Positions 24,553 through 36,863 of a stretch of DNA of 64,000 bases are shown one piece after another. Under the pieces are notes generated by a model, which saw nothing but the letters and a program-made list of their open reading frames with translations, was not told where the DNA came from and searched no databases. The stretch is taken from NCBI GenBank assembly GCA_036872755.1, contig JAVHNS010000005.1, positions 992,001 to 1,056,000 on the forward strand, read 5' to 3'. A program made the translations under genes and the position numbers. This stretch comes from Orbilia blumenaviensis (taxonomy: Eukaryota; Ascomycota; Orbiliomycetes; Orbiliales; Orbiliaceae). The first letter of the stretch is position 1. Each line of letters starts with the position of its first letter.

Positions 24553-27500
24553 CTACACAGCCTGCACCTTCTGATAATTCTCCGGCCTCCACCACCCCCT
24601 CACTGCCCTCCCTACAGCCACAGGCCCAATAGCAATAGCAACAATTGCCAAAACCTGAACCCAATACCAAATACTCTTAACGCTCTCCAAATCCAACAAA
24701 TCTTTAATAATCGGCCAACTGGCGAAGAAAATAACCAGCGTTCCAACCTCCGCAACGATCATCCACACGCACCAGGTCGTAATTTCCAACGCTACCATGA
24801 TCAATTCGTTCAACACGAGTGCTGTGAAGCTTATTGTTACCATTCTCAGGAATTTGGCTTGTAAGATTTCTTCTGTGTCTGTTGAGTTGAAGTGGACGAG
24901 GAGCTGACTGATGCCTTGGATGACGCTGCCTTGGTATACTGATACGAGGACCCAGATGAAGAAAGTTTTGTAACTGAGGGATTGCCCGGATGTAAGTTCC
25001 TTGTATAGTTCTGGGTAGAGGTTGGCAAGAGATTCGTCAATATCCCGATCCAGAACGAGGGAAAAGACTGGAAACATTGTGTAAATGGTGGCGTAACCAA
25101 CAAGTAAATAGCCCTAAGAATCATGTTAGTATAGATCTTGGGTTGGCTAAGAAAGAGGCTCGGAACCAACCTGGTAAAGTGCAATCGGCTCGAACCGACT
25201 GGCGATGCTGAACAAAGTCTGGCAGACGCTGATGACCAAACCTCTGTGCATAACGAATTGTGCTAGCTTGGCGCTTCTCTTGTAGCTACAACGCCCGTGC
25301 CATACCAATAGTTTGACAAGATTCTTGAATTGGAGGATACTAAAGTCGGCCGCTAAACTAGCCTGTCGACCCTCCTTTCCTACAATACCAACTCCAACGT
25401 CGGCGGCCTGAATCATGCTGACATCGTTACCACCATCACCAATACAGCAAATCCTCTTTTTGGTATATGTGCGAATCAAGGTTGCGATATCTGCCTTCTG
25501 AGTGGGTGAGCAACGACATGCGATCACAGCTGGTAGACGGGTAGCGATGGAGATGAATTGATCTTTGTAATGCTCCAGGAACAACGACAACGACTCTCCA
25601 TCAATGATCAAAGCGCTATCTGGTTTACTCTTAAGAAACTCGAGCGAGTCATAGGCAGAGTCTTTTTGTCTTACTATGTTCTTGTTAGTTGAATTCTTTA
25701 TTGTTTCGGATTTGATCAACGTACGTTTTTCAATGGTATAGATGAACTGCCCCCTTGCAACTAATTTCGCGCTCACACCCACACATCGGGCTGTTTCCAC
25801 TTTGTCACCAGTTAACATCCAGATTTTGATTCCGGCGTTTCGCAGCAGCTCCAAGCTCGGTTTAACATCCAATTGAAGCCTGTCCTCCACACCAGTCACG
25901 CCTAAGAGCTCGAGTTCCTGTTCCAAAATATCGCTGACAACCTTTGCCATTCCAGAATCTCGGTCAGAGCTTAGGTTTAGGCTCGCTTCCTTGTACTTGC
26001 TCGCAAATTCTTCGTATTGCTGAACGCTGAGCTTCTTACGGCCGACTACTAAAGTTCTTAGCCCTTCTCGAGCCATGTTTCCACATTCTTCTTCAAGCCA
26101 GTCGTTTGATGCGACAATCCTAGCCATTATCGTGTCTGCACCTTTTTGGAAGAACCAGATATCCCCAGTCGGATTATCCAGCGTATCCTCAGGATTCAAA
26201 AACCGAACAACAACGCCCATTCTCTTACCCTCAGAGGTGAAAGGGAAGATGTCTAAAATCTTGACTCGGACAACGATTTTCCCAGTCTCTCCAGCCAATT
26301 GGATGCTTTTCCTATCCCGCTGAACGAGTTTGAGACCAACACTCTCACACCATTTCACAATGGCGATTTCGTCGGGTGATGCGGCTTGGTAACTTGTTTC
26401 GCCTGTAGAATCGTCTGTTGTGGGTGTCACGTTATGGGCTAGAGCTAGAGCGACAACAACGTCTCTAACCCTCGAGCCGATTTCTCGACGAGAACGGCTT
26501 TGGGCGGTTTGGTGGGATGCAGACTCAGTTGGATCCGCAAACGGGTCAACGGGGGCGTTATGTTGTTGTTCCAAGAATGCGTGGCGTATATACCCAGAAA
26601 CTTCATCCATGGCCTCGCCAGCGTACGAAACAGTACCGACATGTACCTTCTTCAATTCCATATCTATGATTAAATATTAGCTTGAGGCGCCGCAGATGGA
26701 TTCTTTCGTACTGACCATTTTGTGTTAAAGTACCGGTTTTATCAGTTAGAAGGTATTCAACTCGACCAAGCTCCTCAGGGATCGTGCTTGTTCTGACAAC
26801 AGTTCCTTCAATGCCTTTATCCCTTTCAATAAACCATGCATAAACACTCTTTCCCATGTCCAAATTGACACGCAAACTAATAGGTATAATGGTACTAAAT
26901 AAAATCAAAAATCTAAGGATAGCGATGTACCAGGGCATATTATTGAGTGTCTTATGTTTTTCATTGTTCGTGGCATCTTTTGGTGATGTATAGTGAAGGA
27001 CGACCAGTAGAATGGATATTGTGAGGGTCAATGCGCATAGGATTTTAGTTAAGGTGTTGATTTCAATTTCCAGTAGACCTGTTTTGGATCTTGATTTCGA
27101 GGTTGAAAGAGCCTGACGGGTTTGCGTGCCAGTGTATACAACGGCTGCGAGGGTAGGGGTGGAGGATGCAAGCACTGTATTGGCCCAGGCAGTGTGGTCG
27201 ATTGAGAGAGGTAGCGATTTAAGATTATGTCGGTCATTAGGATCATTGTACTCGATTGTTCCAACGAAAGTATTGACAGCTTTGGAAGGTGGAGAGGCAG
27301 TAATTGTAATATGCTGGAGTTGTGTCGCATATAAGTTCTGCGTCAGTGGGGACGCGAGACGGAGTTTCCAGTCTGTCTCGCCATCCAGCTGGTCTGTTCG
27401 AATGAACGCTTCCCCAGTTGGGTCATCGTCATCCGCCAGTCCATCCAACCCAGAAGCCGACATACCAGGAACTGTTTTCAGCAGAACTACGTCTGCTGGG

Positions 27501-28468
27501 ACTCTTTGATTCTTCTTCAGATGGAGGATATCACCAACTCGAATATCACGTGACTTCTTGGTAATTATGCTGCTCACGATACCGGAATCATCGCCATCGA
27601 TAGCGATGGCATGTCCACTTGAGGAGGATCCTCTCCGCGCCTTTTTCTTGCCTTTCTTATTCGCTGCTAGTACATCCGTGAAGACCATACACTCTACTTC
27701 CTCACTGTTGGCTTCTGCATCCCTTCGCCGCCGTGCAATATCGTCGTAAGCTTCTTTGCCAAGAGTGACCATAAGAACAAACGCCAGAGGCACGATATAC
27801 GTGCTTATGTATCCGATCCTAAGTTTGGGAATGATCTGAGATAATGCGACAAGGAGGAAGTATAGGTTGAAGAAATATTTGAACTCGTTGTAGAGAGTAA
27901 ACGGTAGGAAGGTGAGAGGGGTGTATTTGGCGTTAGAGATGACATTAGGAGGGTATGCGGAGGACGGCGACGAGAGGTCAACCGTCCTATTCGAATCCGC
28001 ACTGGCCGACGCTTTGTTCTTGGTTTTCCTTTTGCCACTTATCGGGGTACCAAATATCTTCATATGAGATCTCGAGCTTGAAGATTCAGGTCGGAGCAGA
28101 GGTGTATCGGCATCTTCCGCCCGTACGCTCTCGTCGCTCTGTTTCCCCGGTTCTACCGATTTCCTACGGTCAGCTATCAGCGCTTCTAGATCTTCCTCCT
28201 CCTCTTTGGGTTCGAATCGGCTTCCTCCAAGGGTCCGGCGAAGGTTCATCAGGCCTATTCGGGAGGTAAACGAAGGTGAGCGCCGGCGCTCGGAAGATTG
28301 TCGAGCTTCCTGGCTCCGCCGCGGAAGTCGGTAGGAGTGTTCATGGGAGGCTGACGTCGAAGGATTGAATCTGTGGGATGTCGGATCAAGCTCTTCGAGC
28401 GGAAAGTCGTCGTCCGAGTCGTCGGTATACGAAGCTGGAGAGTCAGGAGGTAGTAAACGGGATGACAT
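24553..28468 (-). CDS. NEO1: P4-type ATPase, Neo1/ATP9 class phospholipid flippase
   Basis: Three exons, 28468-26716, 26663-25171 and 25113-24553, 1268 residues; introns of 52 and 57 bp, the first with a GTCAGT donor and the second with a less usual GTTGGT donor. Order of features: a disordered Ser/Arg-rich N-tail of about 170 residues; first membrane pair (FNLYFLLVALSQIIPKLRIG); actuator region with DQLDGETDWKLR; phosphorylation motif DKTGT with Asp at residue 576; TGDK near 867; GDGGNDVSMI near 995; then six C-terminal membrane segments. The short KLRIGYIS loop and overall pattern fit the Neo1/ATP9A class, which works in Golgi/endosome membranes without a Cdc50 subunit and moves aminophospholipids to the cytosolic leaflet. 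Yeast Neo1 is about 1150 residues; the extra length is the N-tail. An essential gene in yeast. Confidence 0.94.
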
Positions 28469-29035
28469 GACGAGTGGAGAGGGGCTATAGCAATGAAGGT
28501 ATGCGATCTATACGGGTAAACATGGTAGGGAGGGACGTCGCGAGGTCGTCAAGTCGTGAAAAAAAAGGTAAGGAAGTTCTACTTGTAGTATTGTAAGAGA
28601 TGAGGTTTAGCTGACACATGGTTTCTCAAATAAAGTGGCCGCAGGGGATGTTCCCGTTTGGGTTTGGAAGGCCCAGTTGCTTGGCCGCTCTGCCTTACGT
28701 AGACGCTTGCGCAACAACACAAATGCCGACCACATTACCACACAGCTGATCGGTCCGGATGCCGGGTCATGGGGATACCGTTCGTCTCAACTGTCAGGGT
28801 TAGCCACGGATGATAGCGGGGATTATGAGAGGTTCTTGAATTGAAGGTTATTAACATTTCTACAAAAACCTACGTCACCTATGAGCATATTTTAGTAGAT
28901 TTTAAAATTGAAAACTCTCCAATGTCAAATCAGGTAGTGTGTAATATTCCTGCACGCAAAACACTCTCTATCCCTTTTCTCGTCCAATTTATATACTATT
29001 GTGCCAGCCGTGGCTATATATTTATTTTATTTCGT
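28469..29035. other. intergenic stretch at the composition boundary
   Basis: About 570 bp between the flippase start and the next gene's stop. It holds the flippase promoter and no supportable gene; a 69-residue plus-strand frame starting near 28635 has no ATG or domain. Microsatellites become rare to the right of this point. Confidence 0.5.
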
Positions 29036-29752
29036 TCAAATCTTTCTGAATAGATGAGTGATAACCGTTTTAATGACAGCCATCCGTTGACGAATATCCG
29101 GCAATTTCTTTTGGCTGTATTCCTTTGGTCTCGTAAACCAGCGTCCCTTGTTGAGTTTCTTTACTTGATCTTTTAGCTTCTCTGAGAAGTCTGAGTTTTT
29201 TGGTGGATTTATCAAAAGCTCCCCATGCATCAAGCTACCGGTCAGTTTGGGGCCCTGTATTTGTTCTACTAGCGTAGTTGCAGTGATATTCGTTTTATTA
29301 GCCGTAGCTTCCTCGACAAGGCGGCGTTGGGCTTCGCCACCAGATGCATCGCCGTCATCATGTTCAGGCACGAATACTTGGCCATACCTCCACTTTATAG
29401 GTGCAGACGTTATAGGGCCCCTTCGGATTAATAACGGCCGGACCCGCCGGCAAGAGTAGTTCTGCGGATTGGACGGCCCTGCGTCCAAAATACCTTGGAT
29501 AGAGCAATGGGCCTGACGGCGCCCAACTTCCCCGTTAACACTGTTTTCAAATTCTCCTAATTCTTGCTCGAATTTTTTGTCAGCCTCATTTGTAACGCAG
29601 ACAACTGAGGGTCGGTCGCGGTATTGGCTAGGATCTGCGCCGATCAGAACCAGTCGATCGGTTTCTCCGCAGTAATAAGCTTCAATGTTAGCCCAATTCA
29701 GGTTGAAGAAGGCCTCGGGGTCCCTGTTTTCGAGGTAACAGTCGCGACGCAT
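29036..29752 (-). CDS. hypothetical protein, no recognised family
   Basis: A single-exon frame of 238 residues from the first in-frame ATG (29752); the open frame reaches slightly further upstream but without an ATG. I do not recognise it. The N-terminus (RDPEAFFNLNWANIEAYY) looks globular and has a short hydrophobic stretch (RLVLIGADPS). The middle has a Cys pair (AHCSIQG and YSCRRVR), and the C-terminal third is Lys-rich and helical (SEKLKDQVKKLNKGRWF, QRMAVIKTVITHLFRK). No signal peptide. Residue composition is balanced and unlike shadow frames, so a real gene is likely, possibly with an unseen 5' exon. It is the first gene of the right-hand, microsatellite-poor part of the window. Confidence 0.55.
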   Translation of the reverse strand: MRRDCYLENRDPEAFFNLNWANIEAYYCGETDRLVLIGADPSQYRDRPSVVCVTNEADKKFEQELGEFENSVNGEVGRRQAHCSIQGILDAGPSNPQNYSCRRVRPLLIRRGPITSAPIKWRYGQVFVPEHDDGDASGGEAQRRLVEEATANKTNITATTLVEQIQGPKLTGSLMHGELLINPPKNSDFSEKLKDQVKKLNKGRWFTRPKEYSQKKLPDIRQRMAVIKTVITHLFRKI

Positions 29753-30953
29753 TGTAGAGATTACGAGGAAGCTCAACGCCCTCTACTTTGTATATTTCCT
29801 GCTTTTCTTGTGTCAAAGCTTTTAGAATTTATGGTAAATATTGTGGCTAGTGTTGCTTTTTTTGGTAAATGCTTTCAATATCTATGAATGCGGTTCTTAA
29901 CCTGGTATAAGTGTTTTCGTAATCATCATTTGTCTGGCGCAGGCTTTTATACCTCTATAGTGTGTGAAATAATACCAACTCGAACTTACAATATATATCC
30001 AAGCTCGCAGTTAAATTTAAAGAGAACAAAGCTGAGAACTAATGTTCTTTTCTCGACTTTTTGGTGCCGAGGCTACCATGGCATAAGGGTCAACTTAAAC
30101 TCGCGATACTTATAAACATGATTCCCAATACCAGTGTATGGTAGCTGACGTGCTTGAACATATACTATTATCTAGAAGCAAATTTCATCAGGGGTACGCA
30201 ATGATAACGCTAGAGTCTCCGGGGAAACGTTGTAGCCCTTAGGCGATGCACCTAAGGCATATACGGTGGAGTTTTATTTAGAGAAACTTATTACTATTGT
30301 TATTGCCTGCTACACTTAAACTTTCAGGTTGAGGTTCCCGACCGCAGAATATGTTGGCATGGTAACATTATGTGCGAATTTGGAGGACGGATTTATGATG
30401 AGTTAAACTTCTACTATAGTACTAGTGGCTACTTAGGTATCCATAGGGATAGGGACCTAATACGAGTCTGGTGCTACTTTCATCGATATATCTACGTGGT
30501 CAGTCCACATGGGATTAGTAAGTTTTTAGACATCGGACACTCTTTACCAAAATTGTTTGATGCAGACATGACCAGATCTGCAGCCTTAACACTATACGCA
30601 ATAGTATCTATTTTTCTTACTGGGTATATATAGGACATTATGGTATGCTTGTGCTACAAAACTAGAGAATTAATTTATATCTCGTCTGTCAAAGGCGCAA
30701 AGAATACAAGACTTGTTTACACAGGACTGAGGTTGACTGACCTGCGTCTTAAAAAAAGGCGCCTGTAAAATTCGTGTCAAAATATTAAACTACTAAGATT
30801 GAGACCGAAGACCAATCCCTTAATCTTCACCAAACTTTGGAATGCAACATATGGCAGTCCACCTTCGATTTTATTCTTTCCATACATCTAGACGCTCTCT
30901 TACTATCTCGTTCCATATCAGCGACCCGCGGACGACTCCTAGAACCATTCAAA
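29753..30953. other. intergenic stretch, nothing recognised
   Basis: 1.2 kb upstream of both flanking genes (divergent). An 87-residue frame near 30370-30633 begins at an ATG but has no domain or splice context. No repeats of note. Confidence 0.45.
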
Positions 30954-32129
30954 ATGTCGCTTGCGATTGAGACAACGATTGAATACTTCTGCGCCTCTAT
31001 GGATACGGAAATCATTGAGGTTTCTGCATTTCTCGACCCCCTGGAAGACAAACTCGCCGCAATAAAGCGTCAGCTATTCGAGTTCTTTTATCCATACATT
31101 CAAGATCTCAAAGACGGCAAACCTGTATCCGGTGAAACTGGGTACCCCATCGATGTTACCTGCGTTATACCGAAAGATAAGGTGAGGCTTGTGTTGGAGA
31201 AGAGACGTGGCATAGTTGATGTTTGGGGATACCACTTGCCAAAAATATTCAATCCGATTGTTGAGCAAGTCCTCAACCTGGAGAATAGATACAAAGAAAA
31301 GTCCAATTTCCTGGAACAGCAGTATGATCAAGCATTAGAGGCTGATTCTAGAGGCAAGATTGGTCTTTATGCGCATCTCCTGTACCCCGCTGCACTTGAT
31401 TCATTGATGAGTCAAGGCAAACTGTTGCAAAAGCTTCGTCAGAAGATAGAGCCTGTGACAAAGAGGTTCAATGATCTTCAAGCAATTGCCACAACGGCAT
31501 GGGAATTGGTTGATATCATATCTGAGCTGCCTGAAAGTGCAGGTCTTACAACGCAGAATAAATTCTCGAAAGGGCCTACCTGGAAGTTTTCAATAACGTA
31601 CGTACGTTAGAGCATCTTGTGGCCGTTTCTGGGCTGGGCTTACCAGTAAACCCGCGATTATAGTCTCGACGAGCACTGGACCAATGAATTAGAGATGCTG
31701 AATATCCAGCTTCACGATAATATTTATGTTAAGAAGAAAACGATGAGTGGCAAGGCTCCGAAAACTGCCATGCCCAAAGATTACCGCCCTATCAAACTTA
31801 TCGAAAATATTTTTGCTAGTCGGCTGGAATACGTGAACACGATTGTTGTTGAAGACTTGGATACTGGGTACGCGACGAGTCTTGCTAGTTGGATTCCGGA
31901 CGACGTGGCTACCACAGAGCCTTTACCTCGGAAACGCCGCCTATCTGATGAACACGCGACGAAAGAGAGCGCACAACTATTCCAGCAGCCACAGATCCTG
32001 CCTAGCCCAACGGATCTATCGAAGAGAGTTTGTCTTGCTCCAGTGCAGGGATATCAGACCCATCCACCGCAACACCCGATCCACCCCACCAAAGCCAATA
32101 CTAAACGGGTTTCCAGAAAGCGGGGTTAA
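30954..32129 (+). CDS. orphan helical protein with basic disordered tail
   Basis: Two exons, 30954-31597 and 31664-32129, 369 residues. The ATG is in the context AAAATGTC, and the intron (GTACGT...ATTATAG) joins in phase within a Thr codon. Residues 1-210 are amphipathic helix throughout (IETTIEYF, LAAIKRQLFEFFYPYI, KIFNPIVEQVLNLENRYKEK, LQKLRQKIEPVTKRF), with a short non-helical insert around DGKPVSGETGYPIDV. A second helical patch follows the intron (PIKLIENIFASRLEYV). The last 70 residues are disordered and basic, with PRKRRLSDE and RVSRKRG as candidate nuclear localisation signals. I recognise no family. It could be a coiled-coil, nuclear or chromatin-associated protein; that is inference. 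It belongs to a run of orphan genes with the same helical-plus-disordered layout. Confidence 0.68.
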
Positions 32130-32917
32130 TAAAGCCCTTCATTTGGGAGGATTCTCGATTGTCTAGAGAATCTAGACGTGCTTTCGAGGAATTATTTCTT
32201 GCAGGTTTTGCCCGTATGAGCACTCTACAACCTGAGTTTTGCCCGTGTTGTTAGTGACGGTATATTAATTATTTTGAGCTACTCGAATAGTGTCGTCTAT
32301 TTTCGGTATTACTCTCGGATTATGACAGCAGCCATACTCATAGATACTACATAGGCGACTGACGAATATTGATCCTAGGACGATAGGGACGTATCCCGAC
32401 ATATTTGTGTTCAACCCTATAGCCACGGGTCTGCCAAATGTTGAGCGCAGTTACGAGACTGGTTGAATGTCTCATCTTAAAATAACACACTTTGTTGCGT
32501 TGTACCGATCCAGCCTTGTGCGACCGTGCTGGGAAGGCCTGTTAAACCTGCCTGAAAACGGCCCCACATTGGGTGCCTGCAAATAACTGTCGTGCGCCCA
32601 ACCATAGCGCGTGTCGGCATGAATATTTGAAATTTCTGTTTGAAAGATAGAAAATTTTCTTTTCTGTAAATTCCACCGTCTCACTCTTTCCGTTTCCGTG
32701 GTACCTATATATCTAGGTATTTATTCTCGTCATTCTCTCTTGTTAGCACTCACAGTCACCTTTTTTTGAAATGCTGCCACTTTAGCACCCCATCAGACCC
32801 GTTCGTTCCACTTTGGTAACTCAGTTCGCGAAAAATCACAATCAGCCCGTTCGAAATCCCCGACAACCGCCGGGGGCCGAGACCTACGCGGGAGCGGAGA
32901 TTCGAACAATAGGGCCA
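32130..32917. other. intergenic stretch, nothing recognised
   Basis: About 790 bp between two plus-strand genes. No gene or repeat supported; it should hold the promoter of the ubiquitin-like-domain gene. Confidence 0.45.
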
Positions 32918-35852
32918 ATGTCCCTTCTGAACCAGGATATTCCGTCGACAGAACATACTTGTTCACGATGTAGCATTGTGTTTGGTCATGGCCAGGTTCG
33001 TCAGAACTTTAATGCGCCTTGAAGATCAACTCAATCGGTTGACTCGGCTAACGATCCGACCCAACAGCGTGGCTCACATGTCCGGCATCTTCATGAACAG
33101 GGCCGGAGTCCGTATAATGACTGGCCCAGAAAAATCACTGTCTTTGTAAATCCATCGAAAAGGCCATATGTAGCGCCGTTTCGCCGAGTCCAGACATTGG
33201 AGGTAAGCTATTGATGACAACCATGCTATTGTTTCGAGCGTTCCTTATTGTATTGTTGGAAATGGTTGAAACTGTGCCACCATAATATTCTCACTAACAT
33301 CGATGCTATTTTGTTATAGAGACTGTTGCAATATATTAGTACATTGCCACACCCACAAGTCCGATATGTTACCGGTGCAAACCCTGCGAAACCAGCGTTT
33401 CGGGCATGCGAGGAGATGTTATATGCGGGGCAGTGGCAACTAGTCGACAATTTGGGTTGCATTATTCGACCAGAGGACTACGAGGAACTCATACACGATG
33501 GCATGGACATTACGGTGGACACTCTTCCATTTGGGCAATCTGATGAGCTAGTCCCCGTGATGCAACCGATGGGTATAAGCGGGGGGAAATCGGTTGCTGG
33601 GAGCGGGACCCAGATTGGGCGTAATGAGGTAGCTGGCGACCTGCTGGGTTCCCAGGTAGATGACTTGGAGCCAATCAATGTGCGGCATACGCACACTCTA
33701 CCAGAGGGGATAGTGAGGAAATATGCCTCTAATGGCCCGCTCATATCTTCCTTCGGGGAGACTGTGAATATGAATGAGCTTGAGGGTCAAGAAAACCTGG
33801 AGCCTCAGGTGCCACCTCCCAGTGCGTTTATTTTGCCTCCGAAGCCTGATCCTTGGAATTTAGCAGTTAAAGGTGGTGCTATGAGTGCATCTGCAGCTGA
33901 GTTTAAGCCCAGTAGTGGTATTGAATCCTCTAGTCTGGTACCACCTACTGAAGCGCCTCTTTTCAATTTGCCTTCAGCTAGTGGAAAACGGTCTATGGCT
34001 ATCCCGATTGTGAAGCCTGCATCTCCAGCATTAGCTATGGTTGCTGCTCCCAAACCCGATATGCCAATGACTTCAGATGATGATGGTGATGGTGATGGTG
34101 ATGATGATGATGATGAACTTGATGATTGGGATAATGGAGCTGCAGCGGCGAACGAGCCGAAAGAAGACCTAATTGTGGAAGAACCAGTTGTCGCTCAAAT
34201 CGAGGAAGTTTCTAGAGACACAGAAGAAAAGCAAAGTCATAGTGCCGATATCAAAAAGTCAAAGGATACTATTAGGACGGAAGAGCAGAGCCTCCAAGTC
34301 CCCTCTCGTGGCGACGATGTTGAAGTGGCGTCCGCCTCGGATACAATTATAGGGTCGGGACTGAAGTATGAGGAGACGCAACCCTGGAGCGACGGTAGCC
34401 CGTGGAACAGTGGAAGGGGTACTCCTATAAAGGATTCTAGACGCCGACTTTCTCACCACGGGGAAATTAGGTATTCACCAGAACCAGAACCAGAACCAGA
34501 ATCAGAACCAGAATCAGAACCAGAGAGCAAATTCGACGGTGAAAGGGATGCTCCTATGGGTGGTTCTAGACGTCGACTCTCTCAGCACGGGGAAATTCGA
34601 TATTCACCAGGACCAGAGAGTAAATTCGACAGTGAAAGTCGCTTACTAGACGACGATGTCCCGGACACTAATGACCGAGAGGCAGAGGTATCTGCGATCT
34701 TGGAGCTGAAACCTAACGAGGACCTTACTATGAAGGCGGAAGAGCTCGATGGAGATTTGAAGAGAACTCCACAGGAGGAAAAGAGCGACGAACTAATACC
34801 TGCGGAAAAGCCATCTTCAGTTGAAATGCTATCACCACTAATTAGTCTCGCTCCCAGGTCGGGTGCAGGGTTCCAGCCAATTGATATTGTGGAAATTCGG
34901 CTTCCCAACAAAAACCTTGGACTGCAAGAAGAAGAACCGCACCCACCCCCAGAATCACCGCCAGAGAAGTCAGACCCGGGTCAGACACTTGATAGTTCTT
35001 GGGCCGATACTCCTGCACATGGCGAGGAGTTCCATGCTACTTCGGGGGGTGATTGGGGCGAAGAATTTCAAGCTACTTCTGGGGGCGGCTGGGGTGATTG
35101 GTCCACAGCTCACGATCACAGCAACGCGATAGACGATGCGCAATGGGACAATAGAGGACACGTCCGTCGCGACAGCGATGGAGACCATGGTGAGTGCCCG
35201 TAGCATTGATATATTAGGCCCCCTGGTAGATCCCTGGACTAATATCCCACTAGAATGGGGTCGACCAAAACCCGAGAAGCCGGCATACGTCGAGGCTTTT
35301 AAGCCAGAGAAGCTGGAATATGTCGAAGCATCTAAACCGAAAACGGCAGCATGGGGTGACCCGGGGGCTCTCGGCTGGCTACGGCACCCAGGTACGGTTG
35401 ACCCCGTCCCGGCTGTGGCGTCTGCCACCCAAGTGAGGCCTACCACAACACCAAAGAAAGGAATCACTATTACAAACCCCCCGGGGCAGCCAATAAATCT
35501 CCCTCCGCGGCCAGGCTCTGAATCAAAAAATTCGAAACAGAAGCGACATATTCCCTGCAACTATATGCATCTCGTTCCACCACTCAATGGCTCAATACCA
35601 GACGCAACAACTAGCAATAAGATATCGGTAGTACAGTCAACGGCAATCAGAAAGGTTGCGCAGCTCTACGCTAAGCACTTCAAGCGGACTCGGTTGTTGT
35701 CATGTGTAAACAATTTGCTTCAAAACCCTGCTCTCGAACTTACTGTTTCAAGATCCGAGGATGGACCTACAACGGTTCATAAAGTTGAATTGGATGCTAA
35801 ACTCATAGATTGTGGTTTTGGGAATGAATTTTGGATTTCTATTAACTATTAG
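32918..35852 (+). CDS. ubiquitin-like-domain protein with acidic, Ser/Pro- and WG-rich disordered region
   Basis: Model of four exons: 32918-32995, 33068-33202, 33320-35189, 35254-35852; 893 residues, all phases consistent. Exons 2-4 are well supported; the 26-residue exon 1 is tentative (acceptor CCCAACAG preceded by a GCTAACG branch-like site). Residues ~47-138 read as a fungal ubiquitin-like domain: KITVFVNPSKRPYVAPFRR, helix VQTLERLLQYI, then GQWQLVDNLGCIIRPEDYE and DGMDIT. The long middle is disordered: a DGDGDGDDDDDELDDWD acidic run, two copies of SRRRLS[HQ]HGEIRYSP, a PEPEPE/SEPESE run, and GEEF[HQ]ATSGG[DG]W repeats. The C-terminal ~110 residues look folded (VAQLYAKHFKRTRLLSCV, KLIDCGFGNEFWISI). 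Fungal proteins with this N-terminal domain are common and mostly uncharacterised. No signal peptide or membrane segment. Confidence 0.7.
34420..34650 (+). repeat. in-frame tandem duplication in the ubiquitin-like-domain gene
   Basis: Two copies of a ~50-bp coding unit starting TCTAGACG[CT]CGACT (34435 and 34564), about 129 bp apart, each followed by a SPxPE stretch and SKFD[GS]E. The first copy carries an additional EP/ES hexanucleotide expansion (34480-34530). Confidence 0.85.
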
Positions 35853-36863
35853 TGGCCTGAATGGAACCCCTAGTTCATGGATGGATCCGGCTTCCTTGCG
35901 GCAGAATGAATTATGATGATAAAGTCCGAGCCCAACTCCACTGGTTTAAGGGTTTGGGATACTGTTACTATCGAAACATGAAAGACCCCATAGAATCATC
36001 TCTATGGTTAGGAAAATACCCTACGCATATCCTAACTTTGCATTTCGTCCGTTTCTGCACCTACTGTTTCTTCTATACGTTATTATGTACATCTTATGTG
36101 CGTTGTATTTCTCTGCTCTTGCCTTCCTCATTCAATATACTGTTATTATGTTTGGGATTTAGCCTCTACTAACTTACGTCGGACCTGTAAATCCCGGGCA
36201 TCTATGCATGTTTAAAGGCTTAGGGTACCTGAGTGTTGCTGGGACTAGAACGACTGCCTCTAGTGCTAACTAGATCGAGACTTTCTTCTGCACTGCACGC
36301 CTACCAGCCACTAGTTTATGTATTTGAGGTGTTTGTAGCCCGGCTTTTGTGTCCAACAATTTTGTTACGTATAACTGCCCCTTTAAATTTGTAAAAACCA
36401 ACTATAGTACTAAGGGGGCATGGCATAGTAGCAACGTTATAGCACTGGTACCCGCATACCACCTTTTCAACCTTCTTCAGCCTGGCGTGAGTAGTATACA
36501 TGTGTACTTGCGTATGTGTGCGTAAATTCGCCAATATGGAATACCGTCTGTATTACCAACATTACATCGGCATTCAAACTAATATCAAAACGATCGCCAG
36601 ATTTCCCGTTTGCCGTGGAAACGAGATAGTCAGTGAGTTTGATTGACGGTGTCATGAATACATCTCATATTACTATGTGGGGGAGTTGTATTTTTAATCT
36701 GGCTGACCGGTACACACCTTGACTTGTGAAACGAAAGATATCCAGGTCACCAGAGGTTGAAGAACTCCGAAACCTACTCGAGCCTATCAACAGTTTACAC
36801 TAGTGGTATACAAAATTTAAAAAATTATCTGATTCTGGTACTAAAGTTTACATAAGGGCCGAA
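35853..36863. other. intergenic stretch, nothing recognised
   Basis: About 1 kb between two plus-strand genes. A 103-residue frame at its left end (35861-36172) becomes Cys/Phe/Leu-rich and has no family. No repeats. Confidence 0.45.

Noticed and set aside
28635..28844. 69-codon plus-strand frame
   Set aside because: No ATG at its open end, no domain, and it lies in the flippase promoter.
30370..30633. 87-codon plus-strand frame with an ATG
   Set aside because: Composition looks random and there are no splice partners or family match.
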